This document shows positions 9,037-16,713 of a stretch of DNA of 64,000 nucleotides, piece by piece. A program made the position numbers and the translations under genes. The notes beneath the pieces were generated by a model, which ran no database searches, was not told the origin of the DNA, and saw nothing but the letters and a program-made list of their open reading frames with translations. Source of the stretch: an uncultured Oscillospiraceae bacterium (GTDB taxonomy: Bacteria > Bacillota > Clostridia > Oscillospirales > Oscillospiraceae); the NCBI GenBank assembly GCA_947626345.1, contig CANQSF010000002.1, positions 1 to 64,000 of the forward strand. Direction: 5' to 3'. Within the stretch, counting starts at the first letter, position 1; each line of letters opens with the position of its first letter.

Positions 9037-9786
9037 TTACTGGTCGAATAGTTTTTCGGCGTAGGTCATCAGCGCCTCCCGGTCCATTCCCTGGGAGATG
9101 ATGTTGACCCACAGCCCCCGGGCCTCGTCGGCCCAGGCCAGGCTCATCCTTTCCTCGTCCTTGGTCAGCAGGGCGTACGCCCCGTTCACATAGGTCTGTT
9201 CACCCGCCTCGGGGGAGCCCACGTACATGGCGTAGCTCTCCTCCGGCTGGATCACCGTCAGGTCCAGCTCCACGGTGCTGCCCTGGCCGCCGCCGTACAG
9301 GGCCACCAGCATCCCGGGCAGGGAGTGGAACTGGATCAGGGAGTAGCCCTCCGGGGCGTTGTCCGGGTCGAACACCTTGTCCACCCGCTGGTCCGCGGGC
9401 AGGGCCGCCTCCCCGGCGGAGAACTGCCACCGGGCGTTCGGTCCGTCCCGGACCACCGCCAGATGGGGCCGGCTGCGGGCGAAGCCCTCGCTGCTGGCGT
9501 ATACGGCGGTGAGAAGGCTCAGCACCACCGCCGCCAGGATCAGCCCCTGTACCGCGCGGCGGCGGAGCTTTCCCACGGCCCTGCGCCGGTCCCGCTGGGC
9601 CAGCGCCCGGCGGATGGTCTCCCGGCAGCGGCCGTCCGCCCCCTCCGGCGGCGCGGCGGCCGGGTCCGACCCCAGCGTGTCCAGCGCTCCGTCCAGGGCC
9701 GCCCCCTCCTGGCCCACCACCTGGGTCATCAGGCTTTGGAGCAGGGCGTCCTCCGGATCAATTGTCGGTCTGTTCCGATTCGTCAT
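9037..9786 (-). CDS. DUF4367-type membrane protein, probable anti-sigma factor
   Basis: 249 residues. A cytoplasmic N-terminal part of about 80 residues is followed by one membrane helix (QGLILAAVVLSLLTAVYA) and an extracytoplasmic domain with the DUF4367 pattern (APEGYSLIQF, then Y-x-N-G-x-x-A and the terminal EALMTYAEKLFDQ). This topology and the position directly after a sigma factor gene are typical of membrane anti-sigma factors in Clostridia. A zinc-binding anti-sigma HxxxCxxC motif is not present. The ATG lies inside the end of the sigma gene (29-base overlap) and has AAGGAG upstream. Anti-sigma function is inference from context. Confidence 0.75.
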   Translation of the reverse strand: MTNRNRPTIDPEDALLQSLMTQVVGQEGAALDGALDTLGSDPAAAPPEGADGRCRETIRRALAQRDRRRAVGKLRRRAVQGLILAAVVLSLLTAVYASSEGFARSRPHLAVVRDGPNARWQFSAGEAALPADQRVDKVFDPDNAPEGYSLIQFHSLPGMLVALYGGGQGSTVELDLTVIQPEESYAMYVGSPEAGEQTYVNGAYALLTKDEERMSLAWADEARGLWVNIISQGMDREALMTYAEKLFDQ

Positions 9787-10336
9787 CGATGCACCGCTCC
9801 TTTTTCATCTCCCGCAGGGCGTTCCTGCGGGCCCTGGTCAGTTTCATCCGCACGCTGCCGGGCTTGCATCCGGCCAGCCGGGCCAGCTCCCGGTCGTCCA
9901 GACCCAGGATGTACCGGCCGCTGAGCAGCAGCTGATCGGCCTCCGACAGCCGGGGCCATACCCGGCGTAGGGCGTCCAGCTGCTCCTCCCGGACCATCAG
10001 TTCGTCCATGGACGGGCCGCCGCTGGGCTCGTCCTGCTCCTCCGGCAGCTCCGCCCGGTGACGGCGCACCACGTTCATGTGCTTGAGGTGGTTGATGGCC
10101 GTGTTTCTAACTATGATAACAATCATGGCGGGCAAAACGCAACGCTCCACCCGGCGCATGGTGTCCACATTCTCCACCAGCTTCACCAGCGCGTCCTGGA
10201 CGATCTCCTCGGACTCCTGGGGGTCGGCGGTATATTTTCGCGCCGTGGAGAACATCAGCCGGCGGTACTGCTCGTACAGCCCCACCATGAACTCCTGGGC
10301 GTCTGTCTGGTCCTGGGTCAAGACGGAAGGCGGCAT
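9758..10336 (-). CDS. ECF-like sigma-70 family RNA polymerase sigma factor
   Basis: 192 residues. Region 2 is visible (LYEQYRRLMFSTARKYT, DPQESEEIVQDALVKLVEN), followed by region 4 (LSEADQLLLSGRYILGLDDRELARLAGCKPGSVRMKLTRARRNA) with a clear helix-turn-helix. The start at 10336 is preceded by AAGGAGGT. It heads a three-gene operon with a membrane anti-sigma-like protein and an SLH surface protein, so it probably responds to a cell-surface cue and directs surface-protein expression. A GTTAC motif overlaps its candidate promoter. Confidence 0.88.
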   Translation of the reverse strand: MPPSVLTQDQTDAQEFMVGLYEQYRRLMFSTARKYTADPQESEEIVQDALVKLVENVDTMRRVERCVLPAMIVIIVRNTAINHLKHMNVVRRHRAELPEEQDEPSGGPSMDELMVREEQLDALRRVWPRLSEADQLLLSGRYILGLDDRELARLAGCKPGSVRMKLTRARRNALREMKKERCIDDESEQTDN

Positions 10337-10402
10337 ATCTGACCTCCTTGCTGTGGGTTCTATATATAATAAAACAGCTGAGAGGCGGATCTGCAACACC
10401 AA

Positions 10403-10430
10403 ATTGTAATTTATAGAGAACTTTTGTAAC
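10403..10430 (-). promoter_or_regulatory. Candidate promoter of the sigma factor operon
   Basis: GTTACA-16-TACAAT on the minus strand. The -35 hexamer overlaps a GTTAC motif that also occurs upstream of two other envelope-related operons in this window (41931-41946 and 53510-53574). Confidence 0.4.
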
Positions 10431-10476
10431 TATTTTCCCGCCGCGGATGTGGCATAATGGCCGGGAGGTGAGGCAG

Positions 10477-10923
10477 ATGGAGCGGGAGGACTATATGCGC
10501 CTGGCGCTGGAGGAGGCCCGGGCGGCCGCGGCGGCGGGGGACGTGCCGGTGGGGTGCGTCATCGCGGACGGGGCCGGACGGGTGATCGGCCGGGGCCGGA
10601 ACCGGCGGGAGGAGCGGAAAAACGCCGTCCGCCACGCGGAGATCGAGGCCATCGAGGCCGCCTGCGCCGCGGTGGGCTCCTGGCGGCTGGACGGGTGCGC
10701 CCTGTATGTGACGCTGGAGCCCTGCCCCATGTGCGCCGGGGCGGTGATCAACGCCCGCATCCCCACGGTGGTGTACGGGGCGAAGGAGCCCCGGACCGGC
10801 TCCTGCGGCAGCGTGATCAACCTGTTCGAGGAGCGCTACGGCCACCGGCCCGCCGTGTACGGCGGGGTGCTGGCCGGGGAGTGCGCGGCGGTGCTGCGGT
10901 CGTTTTTCGAGGCCATGCGGTGA
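10477..10923 (+). CDS. tadA: tRNA-specific adenosine deaminase
   Basis: 148 residues, the usual size for TadA, which converts A34 to inosine in tRNA-Arg(ACG). The zinc site is complete: HAE (with the catalytic Glu) followed by PCPMC. The tail (FEERYGHRPAVYGGVLAGECAAVLRSFF) matches TadA rather than cytidine deaminases. I chose the ATG at 10477 because GGGAGGTGAGG lies upstream. The gene stands alone between divergent and unrelated genes. Confidence 0.92.
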   Translation: MEREDYMRLALEEARAAAAAGDVPVGCVIADGAGRVIGRGRNRREERKNAVRHAEIEAIEAACAAVGSWRLDGCALYVTLEPCPMCAGAVINARIPTVVYGAKEPRTGSCGSVINLFEERYGHRPAVYGGVLAGECAAVLRSFFEAMR

Positions 10924-11011
10924 GAGAATTCACATTTTTGCCACAGGAAACCGGAGAACTGTTCATTTTTCCCGGGTATAGTGGGTGCATTCCAAAATGG
11001 GAGGACGACCG

Positions 11012-12745
11012 ATGCGAGGGAAAAAACTGTTCTGCGCCCTGCTGGCGGCGCTGCTGCTGACGGGCTGCGCCCAGGGGGATCTGAAGGACCCGGCGGAGAC
11101 GGCGGAGAGCGCCGCACAGGCGACCGACGCGCCGGAGAGCGATGCGCCGGAGACGGCCGCGCCGGAGAGCGGCGATGCCGCCGTGGCCGGGGCCGTGACC
11201 GTCCAGGTCAGCGACGACGGCGTGCTGGTGGACGGCGAGAGCGCCGGCGCCGGCCCGGAGGGGGCGGTCTATACCGCCCATGACATCGTCTATTACGAGG
11301 CCGGCCGCGACTTCACCTACGGCGAGGGCACGGCGGCGGATGAGCACACCGCCGAGGAGGCGGCGGAGCACACCGTGGTGCACATCGCCGCGCCGGGGAC
11401 ATATATCCTGTCCGGGTCCATGAGCCGCGGACAGATCGCGGTGGACCTGGGGGAGGACGCCAAGGAGGACCCGGACGCGGTGGTCACGCTGGTGCTGAAC
11501 GGGCTGGACGTGACGTGCTCTGTGGCCCCGGCGGTGATCTTCTATAACGTATATGAGTGCGACCAGGCGGGCGACCAGGGCGACGCGCCGGATCTGGCGG
11601 CCGCCGGGGCCCGGGTGGTGATCGCCGACGGCACGGAGAATAATATCGACGGCTCCTATGTGGCCCGGATCTACAAGTCCTATACCCTGAACGAGGCGGG
11701 CACCGCCGTCACCGACAGCAAGAAGCTGCACAAATACGACGGGGCCTTCTACTCCAAGATGAGCATGACCGTCTCCGGCGGCGAGGCCGGCACCGGCGTG
11801 TTGAACATCACCGCCGAGAACGAGGGCCTGGACACGGAGATGCACCTGGCCATCGACGGCGGTGTCATCAACATCGTCTCCGGCAACGACGGCATCAACT
11901 GCAACGAGGACAACGTCTCCGTGGTGACCGTCAACGGCGGCAGCGTCTCCATCCGGGTGTCCGGCGACACCGGCGAGGGGGACGGCATCGACTCCAACGG
12001 CTGGCTGGTCATCAACGGCGGCACCGTCATCGCCCAGGCCTGCTCCAACAGCGGCGACGGGGGCATCGACGCGGAGGAGGCCATCTGCCTCAACGGCGGC
12101 ACGGTGATCGCCACCGGCAATATGCTGGACCCCATCACCGTCTCGGACCCGTGCTGCGCCCTGTTCTCCTTCGCCCGGCGGCAGTCCGGCGGGACGCGCT
12201 ACGCCCTGACCGGGTCGGACGGGAGCGAGTTGATGACCTTCACGGCGGAGAACGACCACACCTATCTGCTCATGACCGGCCCCGCCCTGACGGCGGGGGA
12301 GGGATACGCCCTCTATGCCGACGGCACGCCGGTCCAGGCCGTCCCCGGCGGTGGGGGCATGGGCGGCAGGATGCCCGGCGGGTTCGGCCCCCAGATGGCC
12401 GGGGGCGACCGGCAGGAGGAGCCGCCCGAAGCGCCCGACGGCGAACAGCCCGAGATGCCCGACGGCGAACAGCCGCAAATGCCCGAGGGTGAGCGGCCCG
12501 AAGCGCCCGACGGCGAACAGCCGCAAATGCCCGAGGGTGAGCGGCCTGAAATGCCTGAGGGCGAATGGCCCGAGATGCCCGACGGCGAATGGTCCGAAAT
12601 GCCGGACGGCGAACAGCCTGAGATGCCCGACGGCGGCTTCGGCCCCTGGGGCGGACAGCAGGACCAGGCGGCCGGCGAGCTGACCGACGCCTTCACCCTC
12701 CAGCCCGGCATGAACCAGTTCGGCTCCGCCGCTCCCGCGGCATAA
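11012..12745 (+). CDS. Lipoprotein with Cthe_2159-like (DUF4353) carbohydrate-binding beta-helix
   Basis: 577 residues. The N-terminus is a lipoprotein signal (KKLFCALLAALLLTGC, Cys at the lipobox). After an Ala/Glu-rich spacer, the central 300 residues carry the repeated short beta strands of a right-handed beta-helix (LNITAENEGLDTEMHLAIDG, NGGSVSIRVSGDTGEGDGID and NGGTVIAQACSNSGDGGIDA), matching the Cthe_2159 family, whose founding member binds plant polysaccharides and calcium. Asp/Gly-rich turns could bind calcium here. From about 12420 to 12640 the protein ends in degenerate 8-residue repeats (PEMPDGEQ, PEAPDGEQ, PEMPEGER). It is probably a surface-exposed glycan-interacting protein. Confidence 0.8.
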   Translation: MRGKKLFCALLAALLLTGCAQGDLKDPAETAESAAQATDAPESDAPETAAPESGDAAVAGAVTVQVSDDGVLVDGESAGAGPEGAVYTAHDIVYYEAGRDFTYGEGTAADEHTAEEAAEHTVVHIAAPGTYILSGSMSRGQIAVDLGEDAKEDPDAVVTLVLNGLDVTCSVAPAVIFYNVYECDQAGDQGDAPDLAAAGARVVIADGTENNIDGSYVARIYKSYTLNEAGTAVTDSKKLHKYDGAFYSKMSMTVSGGEAGTGVLNITAENEGLDTEMHLAIDGGVINIVSGNDGINCNEDNVSVVTVNGGSVSIRVSGDTGEGDGIDSNGWLVINGGTVIAQACSNSGDGGIDAEEAICLNGGTVIATGNMLDPITVSDPCCALFSFARRQSGGTRYALTGSDGSELMTFTAENDHTYLLMTGPALTAGEGYALYADGTPVQAVPGGGGMGGRMPGGFGPQMAGGDRQEEPPEAPDGEQPEMPDGEQPQMPEGERPEAPDGEQPQMPEGERPEMPEGEWPEMPDGEWSEMPDGEQPEMPDGGFGPWGGQQDQAAGELTDAFTLQPGMNQFGSAAPAA

Positions 12746-12751
12746 AAAATG

Positions 12752-12777
12752 ACCGCCTCCCCATCCGGGGAGGCGGT
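12752..12777 (-). terminator. Terminator of cinA (convergent region)
   Basis: 11-bp perfect stem ACCGCCTCCCC/GGGGAGGCGGT with a 4-base loop. On the minus strand it is followed by ATTTTTT. It overlaps the 3' flank of the convergent lipoprotein gene and may help to end that transcript too. Confidence 0.75.
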
Positions 12778-12821
12778 GCGTTTATATCCGATGTGCCGGG
12801 CGGGGCCTAATCGGGCCAGCG

Positions 12822-14069
12822 TCAGTCCGCGATGGGCAGGCCCTGGAGGTACCGGCGGAGCATGTCGAAGGCGTGGTTGGCGGCCAGCGCCCGCACCCGC
12901 TGCCGGCGGGTGCCCAGGCGCAGCTGGCGGACCCAGACGTTTTCCCCGTCCGCCAGGCCCACGAACACGGTGCCCACGGGATGAACGCCGTCCCCGTCCG
13001 GGCCGGCCAGGCCCGTGGCGGACAGGCCGATGTCCGCGCCGGCGGCCAGGCGGACGCCTTTGGCCATGGCGGCGGCGGTCTCATAGGACACCGCGCCCTT
13101 TTCCTCGATCATGGCCCGGTCGATGGCCAGCATGGCGGCCTTCACCTCGTTGCAGTAGGTCACCGCGCCGCCCTTGAAGACCGCCGACGCGCCGGGCAGG
13201 GCGGTGAACCGGGCGCCGATGAGCCCGCCGGTGAGGCTCTCCGCCGCGGCGAAGGTGACGCCCCGCTCCTTCAAAAGCTCCAGGCACAGCGCCTCCAGGC
13301 TGTCCACGTCCACGCCGTAGACCACGTCTCCCAGCTCGGAGCGGACCATATCCACCACCGGGGCGCACAGCGCCTCCGCTGCCGCCTCGTCGTGGGCCTT
13401 GGCGGTGACCCGGAGCATCACCTCGCCCACCTTGGCATAGGTGGCCAGGGTGGGGTTGGCCATCTGCTCCATCCGCGCACGCAGCCGGTCCTCCACGGCG
13501 CTCTCGCCCATGCCGAACACCCGGATCTGGTGGGAGAAGATGGTCTCGTCGGAGAGGCTCTTGATGTAGGGCACGGCCCGGTGCTGGAACATAGGGATGC
13601 ACTCGTTGGGCGGGCCGGGCAGCATGATCACGTGCACCCCGCCCTCCTCGAAGGCGCAGCCCGGCGCGGTGCCCCAGTCATTGTGCAGCACTGTGCATCG
13701 CTCCGGCAGGTATGCCTGCTGCATGTTGTTTTGCGTGAACCGGATGGAGGTGTTTTTGGCGAACCAAGCCTTCAGGGCCTCCCCCTCCTCGGGGTGGTAC
13801 TCCATCTTCCGGCCGAAGCGCTCCGCCAGCACGTTCTTCGTCAGATCGTCGTAGGTGGGGCCCAGCCCGCCGGTGGTGATGATCAGATCGGCCCGGCCCT
13901 TGGCGATGTCCACCGCCTCGGCCAGGCGGGCGGGGTTGTCCCCCACCACCGTGTGCCAGTAGACGTTCACCCCCAGCCCGGAGAGCAGATCGCTCAGGTC
14001 GGCGGCGTTGGTGTTGACGGTGTTGCCCAGCAGCAGCTCCGTGCCCACGCAAAGGATCTCACAGTTCAT
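12822..14069 (-). CDS. cinA: CinA-family protein (competence/damage-inducible; NMN amidohydrolase domain)
   Basis: 415 residues, full length. The N-terminal half is a MoCF-type domain (EILCVGTELLLGNTVNTNA, TTGGLGPTYDDLTK). The C-terminal half is the CinA/PncC domain with the catalytic serine motif (TFAAAESLTGGLIGARFT) and SATGLAGPDGD. In other bacteria the protein removes NMN or ADP-ribose derivatives and is linked to competence and recA in some Gram-positives. Here recA is about 33 kb away. It appears to be a single-gene unit with its own terminator. Confidence 0.92.
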   Translation of the reverse strand: MNCEILCVGTELLLGNTVNTNAADLSDLLSGLGVNVYWHTVVGDNPARLAEAVDIAKGRADLIITTGGLGPTYDDLTKNVLAERFGRKMEYHPEEGEALKAWFAKNTSIRFTQNNMQQAYLPERCTVLHNDWGTAPGCAFEEGGVHVIMLPGPPNECIPMFQHRAVPYIKSLSDETIFSHQIRVFGMGESAVEDRLRARMEQMANPTLATYAKVGEVMLRVTAKAHDEAAAEALCAPVVDMVRSELGDVVYGVDVDSLEALCLELLKERGVTFAAAESLTGGLIGARFTALPGASAVFKGGAVTYCNEVKAAMLAIDRAMIEEKGAVSYETAAAMAKGVRLAAGADIGLSATGLAGPDGDGVHPVGTVFVGLADGENVWVRQLRLGTRRQRVRALAANHAFDMLRRYLQGLPIAD

Positions 14070-14091
14070 GGTATCTCTCCTACCTCTTGAT

Positions 14092-14278
14092 GGCCCCCTT
14101 GTGTAACGGGGCTTTTTATCGCCGTAGGCGATACTATATCGACGGCCCCCTTGTGCAAAGGGGGCTGGCTCCGGCGTCAGCCGGAGACTGAGGGATTGTC
14201 ATGTCGGTCCTGCTGCGCAGTAACAACCCCTCCGAGCGCCGCGAGCGGCGCCCACCTCCCCTTGCACAGGGGAGGCTT
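14092..14278 (+). repeat. Composite palindromic repeat, copy R1
   Basis: The complete element is at 14144-14278. It has a left half (terminal stem CCCCCTTGTGCAAAGGGGG, second stem CTCCGGC/GCCGGAG, then CTGAGGGATTGT) and a right half (ACAACCCCTCCG, variable stem, CTCCCCTTGCACAGGGGAG). It is preceded by a partial stem unit (14092-14112) and a small GCC/GGC hairpin. It lies between cinA and the M29 aminopeptidase gene. Confidence 0.85.
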
Positions 14279-14285
14279 TCAATGC

Positions 14286-15527
14286 TCAAAACGCAAAGTT
14301 GCCGTTCACGAACACGGGCACTTCCTCCCCGCCGCGGGTGAGGCCCGTGATAGAAAGGTCCGCCGTGCCCACCATGAAGTCCACGTGGTTGATGGACTGA
14401 TTCAGGCCCGCGGCCTTCTGCTGCTCCTCAGTCATGTCCGCCCCGCCCTTGACGCAGGTGGGATAGGAGGAGCCGAAGGCCAGGTGGCAGGAGGCGTTCT
14501 CGTCGAACAGCGTCTCGTAAAACAGGATGCCCTTGCGGCGGATGGGGCTGTCGTAGGGCACCAGGGCCACCTCCCCCAGATAGTGGGAGCCCTCGTCCAG
14601 CTCGATGGAGTGGCGCAGGATGTCCTCCCCCTGGGCCGCGTGCACGTCCACGATGCGGCCGCCCTGAAAGTCCAGATAAAAGTCTGTCACCAGATTCCCG
14701 TCCAGAGCCAGGGGCAGGGCCGCATACACCCGGCCGTCCACCCCGTCCCACTGGGGGGCGGTGAAGATCTCCTCGGTGGGCATGTTGGCCACGAACTCGA
14801 TCCCGTCGGCGCTGGCCTCGCTGCCGCCCTGCCAGACGTGGTTCTCGGGCAGCTGGATGGTCAGGTCGGTGCCCAGGGAGTTCGTATAGTGCAGGCTCTT
14901 GAAGTCATAGCCGTTCAGCGCCTCACAGCGCCGGGCCACGGTGGCGATGTGCTCCCGCCAGCGCTGTACGGCCTTGCCGTCGCCGGTGATGCGGCAGACG
15001 TCGAAGATGGCGTCCCACAGCGCGTCCATGGCATCGGCCTCAGGCAGCTCCGGGAAGGCCTTCGCCGCCCAGGCGGGGACGGGATAGGCGCCGATGGACC
15101 ACTGGAAGCGGCTGGCGGTCATGGCGTCATAGTACGCCCGGTTGCCCTCGCCGGCCGCCCGCTGCCAGGCCTGGATGCGCTTGGGGTCCGCGCCCTTGAG
15201 AAGCTCCGGGTCCTCGCCGATGATGGCCAGGTTGGGCGCTTTTTTCTCCAGCAGCCAGTCCCATTTCGCCTTCATATAGGCCGGGTACTGGAAAAACACC
15301 GCCTCGTCCGCCCGCAGGTACTTCTCCCGCTCGATGAAGTCGTCGTGCCAGTCCACGATCACCTCCCGGGCGCCGCAGTCGTAGCAGGCCGCCGCGCACA
15401 TCCTTGCCAGGGGCGCGCACGCCACCGGCGCGTTGATCCGCGCCGTCTGCCCGGGCTGTACGTTCATGCCGATCTCCACCAGAAGGTGGGCGTATTCATT
15501 CAGCTTCGCGTCAAAATCCTTCACCAT
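14286..15527 (-). CDS. Aminopeptidase, M29 family
   Basis: 413 residues, matching the M29 (AmpS/PepS) family of metal-dependent aminopeptidases that release N-terminal residues from peptides in the cytoplasm. The C-terminal region shows the conserved metal-ligand segments (CHLAFGSSYP and SINHVDFMVG), and the N-terminal domain carries the AREVIVDWHDD stretch. The protein has no signal peptide. The stop is immediately next to repeat R1, and the upstream thiI gene ends only 4 bases before its start, so the two form an operon with thiI and probably yifB. Confidence 0.9.
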   Translation of the reverse strand: MVKDFDAKLNEYAHLLVEIGMNVQPGQTARINAPVACAPLARMCAAACYDCGAREVIVDWHDDFIEREKYLRADEAVFFQYPAYMKAKWDWLLEKKAPNLAIIGEDPELLKGADPKRIQAWQRAAGEGNRAYYDAMTASRFQWSIGAYPVPAWAAKAFPELPEADAMDALWDAIFDVCRITGDGKAVQRWREHIATVARRCEALNGYDFKSLHYTNSLGTDLTIQLPENHVWQGGSEASADGIEFVANMPTEEIFTAPQWDGVDGRVYAALPLALDGNLVTDFYLDFQGGRIVDVHAAQGEDILRHSIELDEGSHYLGEVALVPYDSPIRRKGILFYETLFDENASCHLAFGSSYPTCVKGGADMTEEQQKAAGLNQSINHVDFMVGTADLSITGLTRGGEEVPVFVNGNFAF

Positions 15528-15531
15528 TTTA

Positions 15532-16704
15532 TCAGTATCCTATCTTCACGAATTCGATGCCGGCGACCGCCTCGGCCACCAGCGCGTCCACGTCCAGGGC
15601 GGATTCCGCCTCCCGGACCTTTTTGATCTTGGGGTGGGTGCAGGGGTGCCGGGGGGTGAACACGGTGCAGCAGTCCTCGTAGGGCAGGATGGAGGTGGCA
15701 AAGGTGCCGATGCGCTCGGCGACGGCGATGACCTCCTTTTTGTCCATGCCCACCAGGGGCCGCAGCACCGGCCGGTCGGCGCAGTCCTCGGTGGCGGCCA
15801 TGGCCTCCATGGTCTGGCTGGCCACCTGGCCCAGGCTCTCCCCGGTGACGATGGCGCCGCATTTATTGTCCTCCGCCACGGCGCAGGCGATGCGCATCAT
15901 CATCCGGCGCATGATGAGGGTGAAGTAGTCCTCCGGGCACTTGTCCCTGATTTCCTCCTGGATGTGGGTGAAGGGCACGATCTGCAGGTTCATCCGCCCG
16001 CACCAGGGCACCAGCAGCTTCGCCAGGTCCAGCACCTTCTGCTTGGCCAGCTCCGAGGTGTAGGGGAAGGAGAAAAAGTGCACCGGGATCAGCCGCATGC
16101 CCCGCTTGGCCATCATCCAGGTGGACACGGGGCTGTCGATGCCGCCGGAGAGCAGCGTCACCGCCGCCCCGGCGGTGCCCACGGGCAGGCCGCCGGCGGC
16201 CTCGATGGGCGCGCCGTGGACGTAGGCCGCCCGGTCCCGCACCTCCAGGTGGACGGTGAATTCGGGCTGGTGCATGTCCGCAGTCAGGTTAGAGAACGCG
16301 TCGTTCAGCTCCCCGCCCACGTACTGGCTCAGCTGCACGCTGGTCATGGGGAAGCTCTTGTCCCCCCGGCGGGACTCCACCTTGAAGGTGCGTGCGGAGG
16401 CCAGTTCGTCGTGGAGATATTCCTTGGCCTTGGCCAGGATGGCCTCCGGCGTCTTCTCGCAGGCGGCGGCCCGGGTCATGGTCATGATGCCGAACACCTG
16501 CCGCAGGGCCCGGAAGGCCCCGTCCACGTCGCAGTCCTCGCTCTGGGGCTCCACGTAGATGATGGACTGGTGAGCGATCACCTCGAAGCGGCCGAAGCGC
16601 TTCAGGCGCCGGCGGATGTTGGAGAGCAGCTTCTGCTCAAAGGAGCGCTTGTTCAGGCCCTTGAGGACCACCTCGCCCTCCTTGAGAAGGATCATATCGG
16701 TCAT
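15532..16704 (-). CDS. thiI: tRNA 4-thiouridine sulfurtransferase
   Basis: 390 residues. It has an N-terminal ferredoxin-like/THUMP region (residues about 60-165) and a PP-loop ATPase domain with SGGIDSPV at about residue 185. There is no C-terminal rhodanese domain, as is usual in Firmicutes; the sulfur is then passed directly from a cysteine desulfurase. The enzyme makes s4U at tRNA position 8 and can feed thiamine thiazole synthesis. It lies 9 bases after yifB and 4 bases before the aminopeptidase gene. Confidence 0.95.
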   Translation of the reverse strand: MTDMILLKEGEVVLKGLNKRSFEQKLLSNIRRRLKRFGRFEVIAHQSIIYVEPQSEDCDVDGAFRALRQVFGIMTMTRAAACEKTPEAILAKAKEYLHDELASARTFKVESRRGDKSFPMTSVQLSQYVGGELNDAFSNLTADMHQPEFTVHLEVRDRAAYVHGAPIEAAGGLPVGTAGAAVTLLSGGIDSPVSTWMMAKRGMRLIPVHFFSFPYTSELAKQKVLDLAKLLVPWCGRMNLQIVPFTHIQEEIRDKCPEDYFTLIMRRMMMRIACAVAEDNKCGAIVTGESLGQVASQTMEAMAATEDCADRPVLRPLVGMDKKEVIAVAERIGTFATSILPYEDCCTVFTPRHPCTHPKIKKVREAESALDVDALVAEAVAGIEFVKIGY

Positions 16705-16713
16705 ATCACAAAC

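Noticed and set aside
6337..9051. A 904-codon open frame on the plus strand opposite the SLH gene
   Set aside because: It is rich in Gly, Ala, Val and His in the way typical of the antisense frame of a high-GC gene, and the opposite strand encodes a protein with a signal peptide and SLH domains.
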